Position numbers and translations under genes: made by a program
The notes under the pieces: model-generated
What the model was told of the DNA's origin: nothing
Database searches by the model: none
What the model saw: only the letters and a program-made list of their open reading frames with translations
Part shown: one piece after another, positions 44,775-54,173 of the stretch
Position numbering within the stretch: the first letter of the stretch is position 1
Layout of the letters: each line of letters begins with the position of its first letter
Origin: FEN-1297 sp046705645
Lineage (GTDB): Bacteria; Bacteroidota; Ignavibacteria; Ignavibacteriales; Ignavibacteriaceae
Assembly (NCBI GenBank): GCA_046705645.1
Contig: JBJKQE010000063.1
Location: forward strand, 1-64,000
Direction: 5' to 3'
DNA length: 64,000 nt

Positions 44775-45899
44775 ATGAAAATAGGTATTACTTGTTATCC
44801 TACTTATGGAGGAAGCGGAGTAATAGCAACCGAATTGGGTAAAGCTTTGGCATTAAGAGGCCACAAAGTTCATTTTATAAGTTACGCACTTCCATTCAGA
44901 TTAACACATTTTGTCGAGAATGTTGTTTTCCACGAAGTAGAAATGAGCAATTATCCCCTTTTTGAATTCCCGCTATATAGCCTGGCACTCGCAAGTAAGA
45001 TGGTAGAAGTTGCCGAATATGAAAAATTGGATTTGTTTCATGTACATTACGCTATACCGCATGCAACAAGCGCATATTTGGCTAAGCAAATGCTGAATAA
45101 AAATAAAAAACTTAAAGTGATCACTACATTACATGGAACCGACATAACATTAGTAGGCCTTGAACCAACATTTCTTCCCCTGGTTAAGTTCAGTACCGAA
45201 CAGAGTGACGGCGTTACGGCAGTTTCCAGATTCTTAAAAGAAAAAACCATCACCAATTATTCTATTGAAAAAGATATAGAGGTCATTCCAAATTTTATTG
45301 ATTCGGAATTATATAAGCCTAATAAAGACTGTGCATTTAGAGAACATCTAGCCCCAAAAGGCGAAAAAATATTAGTACATACTTCAAATTTTAGAACCGT
45401 AAAGAGAGTTCCGGATACAATTAAAATTTTTGAAAAAGTAATTCAGGAAATTCCATCTAAATTAGTTCTTGTAGGAGATGGACCGGATAGATCCGAATGT
45501 GAAAGATTATGCAGACAGCTTCATTTATGCGATCACATTAAGTTTCTCGGAAAGCAAGACGGATTGGTAGAAATTTTAAATGCTGCGGATTTATTTTTAA
45601 TACCATCGCAATCGGAAAGTTTTGGTCTGGCTGCATTGGAAGCAATGGCTTGCGGTGTGCCAGTAGTCAGCTCAAGCGTAGGGGGATTACCGGAATTAAT
45701 TAGACATAACGAAACAGGTTTTATTGCCGAAATTGGAGATGTTAACAGAATGGCTAAATATGCTATTGATCTTTTAACTAATGACAGGAAATATAAATTG
45801 TTTTCGGAAAATTCTCGAAAAAGAGCGGTTGAAGTTTTTGATAAATCCAAAGTTATTCCGATGTATGAAAATTACTACAAAAAAATATTAGAAATGTGA
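44775..45899 (+). CDS. bshA: BshA: N-acetyl-alpha-D-glucosaminyl L-malate synthase
   Basis: 374 residues, GT4 family. Starts MKIGITCYPTYGGSGVIATE with the family-specific CYP.YGGSGVIA.E.G motif, then HFISYALPFRL, HVHYAIPHA and LHGTDITLVG. The GT-B C-terminal domain has FGLAALEAMACGVPVVSSSVGG. BshA joins UDP-GlcNAc and L-malate in the first step of bacillithiol synthesis, the low-molecular-weight thiol of Firmicutes and many Bacteroidota/Chlorobi relatives. BshB and BshC genes are not in this window. It ends TGA one base before the next start, so it leads a co-transcribed group with the next three genes. Confidence 0.95.
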   Translation: MKIGITCYPTYGGSGVIATELGKALALRGHKVHFISYALPFRLTHFVENVVFHEVEMSNYPLFEFPLYSLALASKMVEVAEYEKLDLFHVHYAIPHATSAYLAKQMLNKNKKLKVITTLHGTDITLVGLEPTFLPLVKFSTEQSDGVTAVSRFLKEKTITNYSIEKDIEVIPNFIDSELYKPNKDCAFREHLAPKGEKILVHTSNFRTVKRVPDTIKIFEKVIQEIPSKLVLVGDGPDRSECERLCRQLHLCDHIKFLGKQDGLVEILNAADLFLIPSQSESFGLAALEAMACGVPVVSSSVGGLPELIRHNETGFIAEIGDVNRMAKYAIDLLTNDRKYKLFSENSRKRAVEVFDKSKVIPMYENYYKKILEM

Positions 45900-45900
45900 A

Positions 45901-46317
45901 ATGATTATATACTGCGCCGGCCCGATAAAGGGTGACACAAAATATCAGAAATACTACAAAGAAATAATTGATTACTTAATCTCTATCGGTCATACAGCAT
46001 TATCAGAATTAAATGATGATTTTAAAACCAGCGTTCCGTTAACAGCTAAACAAATATTCAAACGGGATATCAAATGGATCGAAAGCAGTCAATTATTAAT
46101 TGCTGAAGTTTCAGGGCATAGCCTGGGTGTTGGTTTTGAAGTATCTTATGCGATTTACAAAAAGGAAATCCCTGTCTTGGCACTCATTAATGAGAAAGCT
46201 TTAAATGAATCAGCTATGATTGTTGGATGTGATTCAAAAAAAATAACAGTAAAAAATTATTCCGATTCAGACGATCTCAAAAAAATTATTACTGATTTCG
46301 TTAAAAAGAACGGTTAA
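45901..46317 (+). CDS. Nucleoside 2-deoxyribosyltransferase-like / DNPH1-like hydrolase
   Basis: 138 residues. Marks: MIIYCAGPIKGDTKYQKYY (N-terminal (S/A)GPI block), IFKRDIKWIESSQLLIAEVSGHSLGVGFEVSYAI (D..W(I/L)..SD...AEV....G(V/T)G.E, including the catalytic Glu) . The size and pattern fit the DNPH1/RCL branch, which hydrolyses the N-glycosidic bond of damaged deoxynucleoside 5'-monophosphates. Likely a nucleotide-pool cleaning enzyme in the cytoplasm. It starts 1 base after bshA and 5 bases before a gene of unknown function. Family call firm, substrate not. Confidence 0.85.
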   Translation: MIIYCAGPIKGDTKYQKYYKEIIDYLISIGHTALSELNDDFKTSVPLTAKQIFKRDIKWIESSQLLIAEVSGHSLGVGFEVSYAIYKKEIPVLALINEKALNESAMIVGCDSKKITVKNYSDSDDLKKIITDFVKKNG

Positions 46318-46322
46318 AATAA

Positions 46323-46751
46323 TTGACTGAAAAAGAATTTATTTCAGGCTGGACAAAAAAAATTGAGGAAGCGGGAATTAAAAACTTCCCGGATGATTTT
46401 ATTGAGAATCTAACTACCAAAGAATTTAATTTACCCGGTAAAGCCCTGGTTATCGGGCAAGAATTTTTCGGGTCGTATGAAATTTTAACAATAGACGGGG
46501 ATTCGTTTCTTCATGTTAAGAGTTATATTCAAGCAAAATATATTATTTATGCTAATCGCCTAAAACCTAAAATTATTTTAATACCCCTTACGGAATCCGA
46601 AATAAAAACAATTGTCTCTAATTATGAGAATTATTTAGATGAAATCCTTAAGAAAATAAAACTTGATTATAATAAAATCTTCCCCGATGGGAAAAATTCA
46701 ATCTTGTCGGCAAATGAAATTTTTAAAATATTAAACCTTACAAGGTACTAA
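46323..46751 (+). CDS. Conserved-looking hypothetical protein, TTG start
   Basis: 142 residues, starting at TTG (first residues MTEKEFISGWTKKIEEAGI), 5 bases after the preceding gene and 7 before the next. Soluble, no signal peptide. A mixed alpha/beta central part (KALVIGQEFFGSYEILTIDG, AKYIIYANRLKPKIILIPL) and an acidic-basic helix end (YENYLDEILKKIKLDY). I do not recognise the family. Tight spacing with bshA, the DNPH1-like gene and the rRNA methyltransferase gene supports it as a real gene, co-expressed with them. Many genes of this type have no known role. Confidence 0.65.
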   Translation: MTEKEFISGWTKKIEEAGIKNFPDDFIENLTTKEFNLPGKALVIGQEFFGSYEILTIDGDSFLHVKSYIQAKYIIYANRLKPKIILIPLTESEIKTIVSNYENYLDEILKKIKLDYNKIFPDGKNSILSANEIFKILNLTRY

Positions 46752-46758
46752 AGACAAT

Positions 46759-48192
46759 TTGACGGATATAAGCAATAACATTTTTACTTACATAAGCTCA
46801 TTATACGGAGAAAAAGCTGCAAGGAATTTTGCCGAATTTATAAAAAATGAACATGTACAATATGTAAGGGTTAATTCAATCAAAACCGATATTGATAAAA
46901 TATCCAGAACTCTACTTCATGATTATTCCATTGAAACTGAAAAGCTACCTAATTTAAACAATGCTTTAAGAATAAAAAACCGTAGTGATATTCTCGGGAA
47001 AACAATTGAGCACATTATCGGAGAATATTATATACAAAGCCTTTCTTCAATGATTCCCCCGTTAATTCTAACTCCAAGACCGGATGATGTAGTACTCGAT
47101 TTATGTGCAGCACCGGGATCCAAAACTACTGAACTCGGTGAATTAATGAAAAACAAAGGGACTTTAATAGCTAACGAAATTGCCTTAGATAGAGTTAAAA
47201 TGCTTGTATATAATATTGACAGAATGAACTTAATGAATGCGGGTGTAATTCACTATAAAGGAGAATGGCTAAGTAAAATTTATAACGAACACTTTGATAA
47301 AATATTAGTCGATGCACCGTGCAGCGGTTTAGGCATTGTTCAAAAAAAAGGCGAAATTAACAACTGGTGGTCTTTGGAAAGAGCCGAAAGATTAGGGGAT
47401 CTTCAGCTGCGCTTATTAATTGCCGCAATAAAAATGGTTAAAGAAGGCGGTGAAGTAGTATATTCAACATGCACATTAACTCCTGAAGAAAATGAATTTA
47501 TAGTTGATAAGGTTCTTCAAAAATATCCGGTGGAAATTGAAGACATAGAGCTGCCTGTGCCTTCGAGAGAAGGTTTTACATCCTACCAAGGGAAAAGCCT
47601 TAATCCTGCAATTTACAAAGCGAAAAGAATTTTACCATGGGAAGTTGACTCGGATGGCTTTTTTATAGTTAAAATAAAAAAAACCGGGAAAACAATTTCA
47701 CCTGAAATGACTCCGCCAAAACCAAGTAAACTTAAAATGCTGAGTTATGAAAAGTCTGAAATAAAAAAACTCCTTGGCAATATAGAAAATGAATTCGGAA
47801 TAAGCGGCGATGAATTGAGCAAATTTAAATACATTATAAAAAGGAACGATATTTATTTCATTAAAAAAGAATGGGAAGAAAATTTCCCGGATATATTTGA
47901 CAGGATAGGAACTAGGTTCGGTATAATTGATAAAAACGGAGAAGTTATTTTGCATACGCAAGCTTCTCAAGTTTTGCAGCATACAATAAATAAAAAGATA
48001 TTCTTTATTGAAAACCTTGATGATTTAAAAACATATCTTGACGGCGGTACAATTAAAGATAAAAATATTGAACCGGGCCAATGCGTTGTCAAATATAAAA
48101 ATGAGATTTTAGGAACCGCTATTGCAACTGCGCAGGGAATAAAAAGCAGATTCCCCCGCTCAAAAAGGACACAAGAAATATTTATTCAATAA
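46759..48192 (+). CDS. RsmB/RsmF-like 5-methylcytosine rRNA methyltransferase
   Basis: 477 residues. SAM-binding core LDLCAAPGSKTTEL, then ANEIALDRVKMLVYN, catalytic motif DAPCSGLGIVQKKG (motif IV Cys) and YSTCTLTPEENE (motif VI Cys). The C-terminal ~170 residues resemble the PUA-like/RsmF extension, with GFFIVKIKKTG marking the end of the core. It methylates cytosines in rRNA or tRNA, as RsmF/NSUN-type enzymes do. Start is TTG, 7 bases after the preceding gene. Last gene of the bshA operon; followed convergently by the class A beta-lactamase-fold gene. Exact target (m5C1407 or other) is not predicted. Confidence 0.9.
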   Translation: MTDISNNIFTYISSLYGEKAARNFAEFIKNEHVQYVRVNSIKTDIDKISRTLLHDYSIETEKLPNLNNALRIKNRSDILGKTIEHIIGEYYIQSLSSMIPPLILTPRPDDVVLDLCAAPGSKTTELGELMKNKGTLIANEIALDRVKMLVYNIDRMNLMNAGVIHYKGEWLSKIYNEHFDKILVDAPCSGLGIVQKKGEINNWWSLERAERLGDLQLRLLIAAIKMVKEGGEVVYSTCTLTPEENEFIVDKVLQKYPVEIEDIELPVPSREGFTSYQGKSLNPAIYKAKRILPWEVDSDGFFIVKIKKTGKTISPEMTPPKPSKLKMLSYEKSEIKKLLGNIENEFGISGDELSKFKYIIKRNDIYFIKKEWEENFPDIFDRIGTRFGIIDKNGEVILHTQASQVLQHTINKKIFFIENLDDLKTYLDGGTIKDKNIEPGQCVVKYKNEILGTAIATAQGIKSRFPRSKRTQEIFIQ

Positions 48193-48234
48193 TTTATATA
48201 AAATTATAATATCATATTTTCCAATTCCGTCTTT

Positions 48235-49188
48235 TCACTTTTTGCTCATTCTTCTCAAATATCTTCTTTCCATTAGTTCAAAAACTTTTTTGGATATCTC
48301 CCATAATTTAGGTTTGACAATTTCTTCTTTAACAGGTGTAAAGCATGCAATAATATATTTTATTTTTCCATTATCAACAATACCAACATCATTTGTCCAA
48401 TAGCTCCACCAGCCGGTTTTATGGTAAAACATTGTATTATGCGGAAGTCCTTTTGCAATTTTTGTAGTATCCAATTGTCTTCCTAAAAGAGCTTTCAACT
48501 GCATACTTACCCAAGGATTAACTAATTGATTTGTATAAATTTTATACATAAAATCAGCGGCATGCAAAGCGCATGTTTCTGTTCCGCGAATAGTTTTGTA
48601 TTTCGGATCTTCATATTTCCGGCTTAAAAATTTTCTCGTAACTTCACTTCCATACCAATTATATTCATGCATTGTTGCATTTATACTGTCTCTGTCTGCA
48701 ACATCTATCAAACAATTTGCAGCCGAATTATCACTTCTCGTTATCATTAAATCCAAAAGATAATTTATTGTAACAGTATCACCTGCTCTTAATAAAGGCC
48801 GCGGGTCCCAGCTTATCTCTTTTGAGGAATCTACATCATTGGGAAAATGGACAATGTAAGGAGTAGTAAGATAATAATCGCCGTTGCTAATCTCTTTTAG
48901 AACTTCCATCGCAACATACATTTTATAAACACTGGCTGGATAAATAAAATTATCATAGTGAACACCCCCCAGTATAGGATGCCGGTCATTTAAATCACCA
49001 ACAGTAAAAGATATTTGTTCGGTTCCATCTTCTCCTACTTTGAATGTACTATCCAGCCCTACGGATTTAATTATAGTAAGAAGTGAATCAGAAAAGTTTT
49101 TATCAACCTTAAAATATGATGGCACTTCAACCTTTTGTGAAAACACCGTTGTGCTGAGAAATATCAGAAACAAAACTAAATTTTTCAT
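48235..49188 (-). CDS. Exported class A beta-lactamase-fold serine hydrolase
   Basis: 317 residues with a signal peptide (MKNLVLFLIFLSTTVFSQ). The three serine-enzyme motifs are present in class A order: S-x-x-K as SVYK (S86, K89), SDN (152-154) in MITRSDNSAANCLID, and KTG (257-259) in YHKTGWW. A candidate for the omega-loop Glu is in RGTETCAL (~204). Whether it is a true beta-lactamase or a related DD-peptidase/esterase cannot be decided; the spacing favours a class A-like fold. It should act in the periplasm on a beta-lactam or peptidoglycan-derived ligand. Stands alone between convergent bshA-operon and the glnA region. Confidence 0.85.
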   Translation of the reverse strand: MKNLVLFLIFLSTTVFSQKVEVPSYFKVDKNFSDSLLTIIKSVGLDSTFKVGEDGTEQISFTVGDLNDRHPILGGVHYDNFIYPASVYKMYVAMEVLKEISNGDYYLTTPYIVHFPNDVDSSKEISWDPRPLLRAGDTVTINYLLDLMITRSDNSAANCLIDVADRDSINATMHEYNWYGSEVTRKFLSRKYEDPKYKTIRGTETCALHAADFMYKIYTNQLVNPWVSMQLKALLGRQLDTTKIAKGLPHNTMFYHKTGWWSYWTNDVGIVDNGKIKYIIACFTPVKEEIVKPKLWEISKKVFELMERRYLRRMSKK

Positions 49189-49297
49189 TCAATCACCGGT
49201 TTAAAAGACGGATATATGCTCAACCTAAATTTAATAATTTTAATAATTTTAATTATTATTAAATATCATATTCATAATTGTGTTTAATCTGATTAAT

Positions 49298-49325
49298 AAA
49301 AAAAGGCGAACATAAAGTTCGCCTT
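49298..49325 (-). terminator. Intrinsic terminator of glnA
   Basis: On the minus strand AAGGCGAAC pairs with GTTCGCCTT (9 bp, 5-base loop, 49303-49325) and is followed by a run of U (49298-49302). It lies 23 bases after the glnA stop. A standard intrinsic terminator. Confidence 0.88.
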
Positions 49326-49347
49326 CTTTAGCTTGATCATTATTTAA

Positions 49348-50775
49348 CTAAACATCATAATACAAAGTAAATTCATACGGATGGGGCTGTAATGCCATCT
49401 GTTTAATTTCCTTATCGGTTTTATATTTTATCCATGTCTCTATTACATCTGAAGTAAATACATCTCCTTTAAGAAGAAATTCATGATCTTCTGAAAGAGA
49501 TTTCAATGCTTCATTTAAACTGCCCGGAGTTGTAGGGACGTCCTTTAGTTCTTCCGGAGATAAATCATAAATATCTTTATCAAGCGGATCACCCGGATCG
49601 ATTCTATTTATAACACCATCTAGTCCGGCCATTAATATTGCGGAAAAAGCAAGATATGGATTGCTTGAAGGATCCGGACATCTGAATTCCAACCTCTTTG
49701 CTTTAGGACTAGCAGAGTACATAGGAATTCTAATGGATGCGCTTCTATTACGCTGAGAATAAGCCAGGTTTACAGGAGCTTCAAATCCAGGGACCAATCT
49801 TTTGTAAGAATTCGTTGTCGGGTTTGTAAATGCCAGCAGAGAAGGTGCATGTTTCAACAATCCTCCGATAAAATAAAGAGCCATTTCACTTAGCCCTGCA
49901 TAACCGGAACCCGCGAAAAGAGGCTTACCTTTTTTCCAAAGGCTTGTATGAACGTGCATACCGCTTCCGTTATCGCCGAAAATGGGCTTCGGCATGTAAG
50001 TAACCGACTTATTGTTTTTCTTAGCAGTATTTTTTACAATATATTTAAATAACAATAACTGGTCTGCTGCTCTAACTAGAGGCTGAAAGCGTAAATCAAT
50101 TTCGCACTGCCCGCCGCTGGCAACTTCGTGATGCTGTGCTTCGACATCAATTCCGCAGTTCATAAGATTAACCACCATTTCATTACGAAGATTCATTAAT
50201 GCATCTGTAGGAGGAACGGGAAAATATCCTTCCTTATACCTCGGCTTGTAACCCAAATTCGGACCTTCGTCTTTGCCGCTGTTCCATTTACCTTCAACCG
50301 AATCTACAAAGTAAAAGCTGCCGTTTGGTTTCGAATCAAAACGGACATCGTCAAATACAAAAAACTCTGCTTCTGGCCCGAAGTAAACCGTATCTGCAAT
50401 ACCGGTTGATATCAAATATGAAGCGGCTTTTTGAGCAATATTCCTGGGGCATCTAGTATATTTCTCTTTCGTTGCAGGCTCGTAAACATCGCATATTAAG
50501 CTTATAGTCGGTACATCAATAAAAGGATCAAGAAACATTGTAGAAGGATCGGGAATTATTAACATATCGCTTTCATTAATAGCTTTCCAACCGCGGATTG
50601 AAGAACCATCGAAGCCGAATCCGTCTTCAAACGAACCTTCATCAACTTGAGATACCGGCACCGTAAAATGCTGCCATTGTCCGGGAAAATCCATAAACTT
50701 TAAGTCTACAAACTTTATCCCGTTCGATTGAATATATTTCAATACTTTTTCTACAGGGGAATTTTCTTTTGCCAT
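49348..50775 (-). CDS. glnA: Type I glutamine synthetase
   Basis: 475 residues, full length. Marks: VKFVDLKFMDFPGQWQHF (beta-grasp part), GFGFDGSSIRGW, VYFGPEAEFFVFD, EVASGGQCEIDL, GDNGSGMHVHTSLWK, NRSASIRIP and EFRCPDPSSNPYLAFSA. Catalyses ATP-dependent glutamate plus ammonia to glutamine. The segment DIYDLSPEELKDVP has a tyrosine (Y403) where the adenylylated Tyr of the GS-I beta class sits, so control by adenylylation is possible. It is preceded by an Lrp/AsnC-type regulator gene 36 bases away on the same strand, and ends in an intrinsic terminator. Confidence 0.96.
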   Translation of the reverse strand: MAKENSPVEKVLKYIQSNGIKFVDLKFMDFPGQWQHFTVPVSQVDEGSFEDGFGFDGSSIRGWKAINESDMLIIPDPSTMFLDPFIDVPTISLICDVYEPATKEKYTRCPRNIAQKAASYLISTGIADTVYFGPEAEFFVFDDVRFDSKPNGSFYFVDSVEGKWNSGKDEGPNLGYKPRYKEGYFPVPPTDALMNLRNEMVVNLMNCGIDVEAQHHEVASGGQCEIDLRFQPLVRAADQLLLFKYIVKNTAKKNNKSVTYMPKPIFGDNGSGMHVHTSLWKKGKPLFAGSGYAGLSEMALYFIGGLLKHAPSLLAFTNPTTNSYKRLVPGFEAPVNLAYSQRNRSASIRIPMYSASPKAKRLEFRCPDPSSNPYLAFSAILMAGLDGVINRIDPGDPLDKDIYDLSPEELKDVPTTPGSLNEALKSLSEDHEFLLKGDVFTSDVIETWIKYKTDKEIKQMALQPHPYEFTLYYDV

Positions 50776-50811
50776 ATTCTTTCCTTATGATTTATTTTTT
50801 GAAGATGTTAT

Positions 50812-51258
50812 TTAAATTTCTATTTCGGTTGTCTCTTTAATTGTAGATAAAACAAATGTAGTTTTCGTAGAAACAACACCCGGCCACGACTGGATTTCAT
50901 TTAAAAGTTTTTCTAATGATTCGGTATTTTTAACAATTGCTTTTAAGAGATGGGAGCCTTCACCTAAAACCGAATGGCATTCAATAATTTGCTGAATTTT
51001 TTCAACCTTTGAAGTAAAGGTTTTATAATGTTTGGATGATTCCATAGTTACAAGAATGTAAGCCATTATATCATATCCGAATGCCTTTCGGTTTACTTTG
51101 GCAAAATATCCTTCGATAATTCCTTTCTCCTCTAATTTATGTAATCTTTCGCTTACTGAAGGAATAGAAAGCCCGATTGATTCGGCAATTACATTTCTTT
51201 TGGTTCTTCCGTTTTTTTGGAGAGTATTAAGGATTTTAATATCTAAGTCGTCTAGCAT
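50812..51258 (-). CDS. Lrp/AsnC-family transcriptional regulator
   Basis: About 148 residues from the preferred ATG (MLDDLDIKILNTLQKNGRTK), which is the usual family start; 24 more codons upstream are open but would be unusual. N-terminal winged HTH (AESIGLSIPSVSERLHKLEEKGIIEGYF) and C-terminal RAM ligand-binding/oligomerisation domain (YILVTMESSKHYKTF, IIECHSVLGEGSHLLKAIV, SWPGVVSTKTTFVLSTIKE). It probably senses an amino acid, perhaps glutamine or leucine, and regulates the glnA gene 36 bases downstream and itself. Same strand, no terminator between them. Confidence 0.92.
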   Translation of the reverse strand: MLDDLDIKILNTLQKNGRTKRNVIAESIGLSIPSVSERLHKLEEKGIIEGYFAKVNRKAFGYDIMAYILVTMESSKHYKTFTSKVEKIQQIIECHSVLGEGSHLLKAIVKNTESLEKLLNEIQSWPGVVSTKTTFVLSTIKETTEIEI

Positions 51259-51443
51259 CTGTTGCCTTATTTTTTTAGGGATTGATAAAATATTGGCTTG
51301 AAATATAAGGTTTTCAGCTTTGGAAAGCAACTGTTAACGGACAGGAATTTAAAAAATTAAGTAGGCAAAAATTTGTTTACCGGTTTGTTTTCAAGGAATA
51401 CAAAATCTTTTATCAAACATTATTCTAAAATTTACTTAAATCG

Positions 51444-53300
51444 TTATTTTATAAGAACCATTCCTTTACTTTCGGAAAATTTATCAGTCGTTAATATAAA
51501 ATAATAAACACCGCTGCTCAATGATGGATATTTTAAAGTGTTAAATGTCACATCATGAATACCAGCTTCAAGCTCTCTATTAATTAGAACTGCTATTTGT
51601 TTTCCCAAAGGATCAATGATTCTTAATAAAACTTTTTCTCTTTTATTAAGTTGAAATCGAATTGTAGTCGATGGGTTAAACGGATTTGGGAAATTTTGAT
51701 AAAGAATAAAATCTTTAGGCAGTTGTTTAAATTTAACAGATAAGACCGGACCTTTATAAATAATTCTAAATGCGTCGGCAACAACATCTCCTCCTGCACT
51801 GTTGTTTACAGATAATTCTATTACTCCGCTTTTTTGCAAAGACACTTGCTTTAGAAAATTCCACTGTCCCCCGTTAACTTGCTGAGTCTTTTCAATTTCC
51901 GTAAAGCTGCCACCTGTAACAATATGAAATTTTGTATTATATGCGTTACTGCTGTTTGCAGGCCACCAGGCATAAGCGTCATAGTTCCCTGGCTCAAGTG
52001 TTTGCGTTTGAAAAGTAACCGAATCATTACCGTTTCCGAGATTATTTTTCAGATAATTGCTTCCATAGAATTGTACTCCGGAAGAATCTCTTGTCCAGTT
52101 ACCAGTAATAATAGCATCATTATTATCTAAGATTATGTATTTAGGCTGTGTAAGCTGAAGATATTCAGCGATGGCATAAACGGTCCTATTTCCAATTTCA
52201 AAAAGGTTATCATTAGTAACCCAGGTACCGTCGGAAAATTGATCAAATGGAGTTTCATAAGTAAGTGCCATAATTTTATCACCCCAATTATCCCATTGCC
52301 AACCTTCCGGGAAAACCGGCTGCAAGGTTGATTGACTGTAATCCGTCTGAGCAAAATAAGGTATATCGGATGAATTTAAATTAGCCATTTGAAATTCTTT
52401 TTGATAGAATAGATCAGAAGTTGAACCCGGAGTATGTATCCACATAGTACAAAACGGACTAGCCTGTGAATGCAAATTTAGAAAGACAACAAATGGTTTT
52501 TTATTATTTAATTCCGTCATTCGTTTCTTAAGAATCTTAACTTCGGTTGAAGTATTAACATCGGATTCATCCCAATTAGATTCTACATCGATTCCATCAT
52601 AATTCGTACGTGATTTCCCGTAATAAACACCGTCGGGATTCGTAAAAGGGATTAAATGAAAAGCAATATTCTTTCTATAATATTCTATAACATCGTCATC
52701 TTTTAAAAGAGTCTGGACAATTCCATCAAAATGCCATGAAGCCGATGTTTCACCGGGATGTGTCCTTGCATGGATCCAAACCTGGTATTTATTATCGTCC
52801 GGAATAGATTTATCGGTTAAAATAATTTCCTGAATGGGTAGATTATGATTGGTAAAACCCAATGTATCAATAGAAATATATTCGCTGCTGCTCCACAGCC
52901 TTATTCTTTGCTGCAAATAACTGAAAGTATATGGAGTGTAATAAGCCGCGTAAACAGTATCGTGCGCGAAAGTTTTTTGAAATGTACCTTGACTTGGACT
53001 TTCTTCCGCTGTAAAGCGCATAAAATTTTTATTATCGTAGGAGTACATTGCTCTTTTAACGTCATTTATATCGTTATACATGTCATCTACTACGTTAACT
53101 CTGATAAATTTGTTCTTGACGCCGGTAATTCTAAAATAAAACCATCTTCCTCCGATATCGCTTTTTGTACTTACTGTATAGTTTACAGAATCCAAAGTAC
53201 TGACCGAATTCATATTTCCGCTTTCGAAATTTGCATCGAACTTGATTTGCGCAATAATTGAAATTGGAAGAATACAAAGAAGTAGAAATTTTTTCATCAA
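51444..53300 (-). CDS. T9SS-exported M14-family metallopeptidase with golvesin-like domain
   Basis: 618 residues: signal peptide (MMKKFLLLCILPISIIAQ), N-terminal beta region, zinc peptidase domain, a golvesin/xanthan-lyase C-terminal-like beta domain (~400-520; GNWTRDSSGVQFYGSNY ... GNYDAYAWWP ... VVADAFRIIY) and a T9SS tail (NFPNPFNPSTTIRF). Zinc ligands fit H-x2-E: HARTHPGETSASW (H181, E184) and a later His in FLNLHSQASP (H277); a candidate catalytic Glu is in ALTYETPF. The usual N-R pair after NPDG (as in DLNRNW) is replaced by DVESNW, so the substrate's C-terminal carboxylate is not bound in the classical way. Function as a peptidase is likely but the specificity differs. Confidence 0.88.
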   Translation of the reverse strand: MMKKFLLLCILPISIIAQIKFDANFESGNMNSVSTLDSVNYTVSTKSDIGGRWFYFRITGVKNKFIRVNVVDDMYNDINDVKRAMYSYDNKNFMRFTAEESPSQGTFQKTFAHDTVYAAYYTPYTFSYLQQRIRLWSSSEYISIDTLGFTNHNLPIQEIILTDKSIPDDNKYQVWIHARTHPGETSASWHFDGIVQTLLKDDDVIEYYRKNIAFHLIPFTNPDGVYYGKSRTNYDGIDVESNWDESDVNTSTEVKILKKRMTELNNKKPFVVFLNLHSQASPFCTMWIHTPGSTSDLFYQKEFQMANLNSSDIPYFAQTDYSQSTLQPVFPEGWQWDNWGDKIMALTYETPFDQFSDGTWVTNDNLFEIGNRTVYAIAEYLQLTQPKYIILDNNDAIITGNWTRDSSGVQFYGSNYLKNNLGNGNDSVTFQTQTLEPGNYDAYAWWPANSSNAYNTKFHIVTGGSFTEIEKTQQVNGGQWNFLKQVSLQKSGVIELSVNNSAGGDVVADAFRIIYKGPVLSVKFKQLPKDFILYQNFPNPFNPSTTIRFQLNKREKVLLRIIDPLGKQIAVLINRELEAGIHDVTFNTLKYPSLSSGVYYFILTTDKFSESKGMVLIK

Positions 53301-53356
53301 TGAATCCCCGTTTCTTAAAAAATTTAACCTAAAATGTTTATACTGTAAAAATAAAA

Positions 53357-54169
53357 TTATTCTTTTATAATTCCATGAGCAGTAAAATACTGATTTGTTT
53401 TTTTAACTTCAGAAAAAAGTTTTAAATTTTCTTCCGGCCTCTCCTGCAATTTGTGAAACAGATGATATTGAACTGCTATGTTATTAAGCGATTTCACTTC
53501 GATGCCGCACAAATTTAGCCTATATTCTATGTCTGTATCTTCACCGACAGACGGCGCTTCATATCTTTCATCAAAACCATTAATCTTTATTATATCGTCT
53601 TTATGAATTGAAAAATTGCAGCCGAGCAATCCTCTCTTTTTGCTATTAAAATATTTCCTTAAGAAATTATTTTTAAAATACATTCCTTTTTCAACATCAA
53701 AAGATTTTCCAAAAATTCCGTCTTTTATTAGTTTTAGATTATTATTTTCTAAAAATCCCTCTTTAATTTTCTCCGGTGTTAAAATCCCTGTAAACTTTTC
53801 GGATAAATTCACCCTCCTGCCTGTAAAGCAAAATTTTTTTCCCCTATAATTAAAATGTTCCTTAACAAATTCGGAATGAGGAACACAATCCGCATCGATA
53901 AAAATAAGGAAACCGGTATCTGCCGAACTTATTGCTCTATTTAGAATTTTATTCTTGCGAAATCCTTTATCTTCCTGCCAAAGGTATGTCAATGGAAATG
54001 AGAGTGTTTTGGAAATTATTTCGATTTCGTTGACTACTTCGGAATCGGACCCGTCATCAGCAATTATGATTTCGAAATTTCCGAAAGTTTGTCTTTCAAA
54101 TCCTGCCAGAACCAATTTTAGATAATCTATCCGGTTATAAAAAGCAAGAATAACAGAAACCTCTGTCAT
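53357..54169 (-). CDS. GT2-family glycosyltransferase
   Basis: 270 residues, no membrane segment. Family marks: VSVILAFYNRIDYLKLVLAGFERQTFGNFEIIIADDGSDSEV (the nucleotide-binding DDGSD), YLWQEDKGFRKNKILNRAI, FLIFIDADCVPHSEFV (the D-x-D metal site) and a galactosyltransferase-like end, GFDERYEAPSVGEDTDIEYRL with the catalytic-base ED. It transfers a sugar from a nucleotide donor to an acceptor; which one is not predictable. A 48-residue basic protein gene lies 4 bases upstream. Followed by the M14 peptidase gene. Soluble GT-A enzymes of this kind serve surface glycan or lipid assembly. Confidence 0.88.
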   Translation of the reverse strand: MTEVSVILAFYNRIDYLKLVLAGFERQTFGNFEIIIADDGSDSEVVNEIEIISKTLSFPLTYLWQEDKGFRKNKILNRAISSADTGFLIFIDADCVPHSEFVKEHFNYRGKKFCFTGRRVNLSEKFTGILTPEKIKEGFLENNNLKLIKDGIFGKSFDVEKGMYFKNNFLRKYFNSKKRGLLGCNFSIHKDDIIKINGFDERYEAPSVGEDTDIEYRLNLCGIEVKSLNNIAVQYHLFHKLQERPEENLKLFSEVKKTNQYFTAHGIIKE

Positions 54170-54173
54170 TTAT

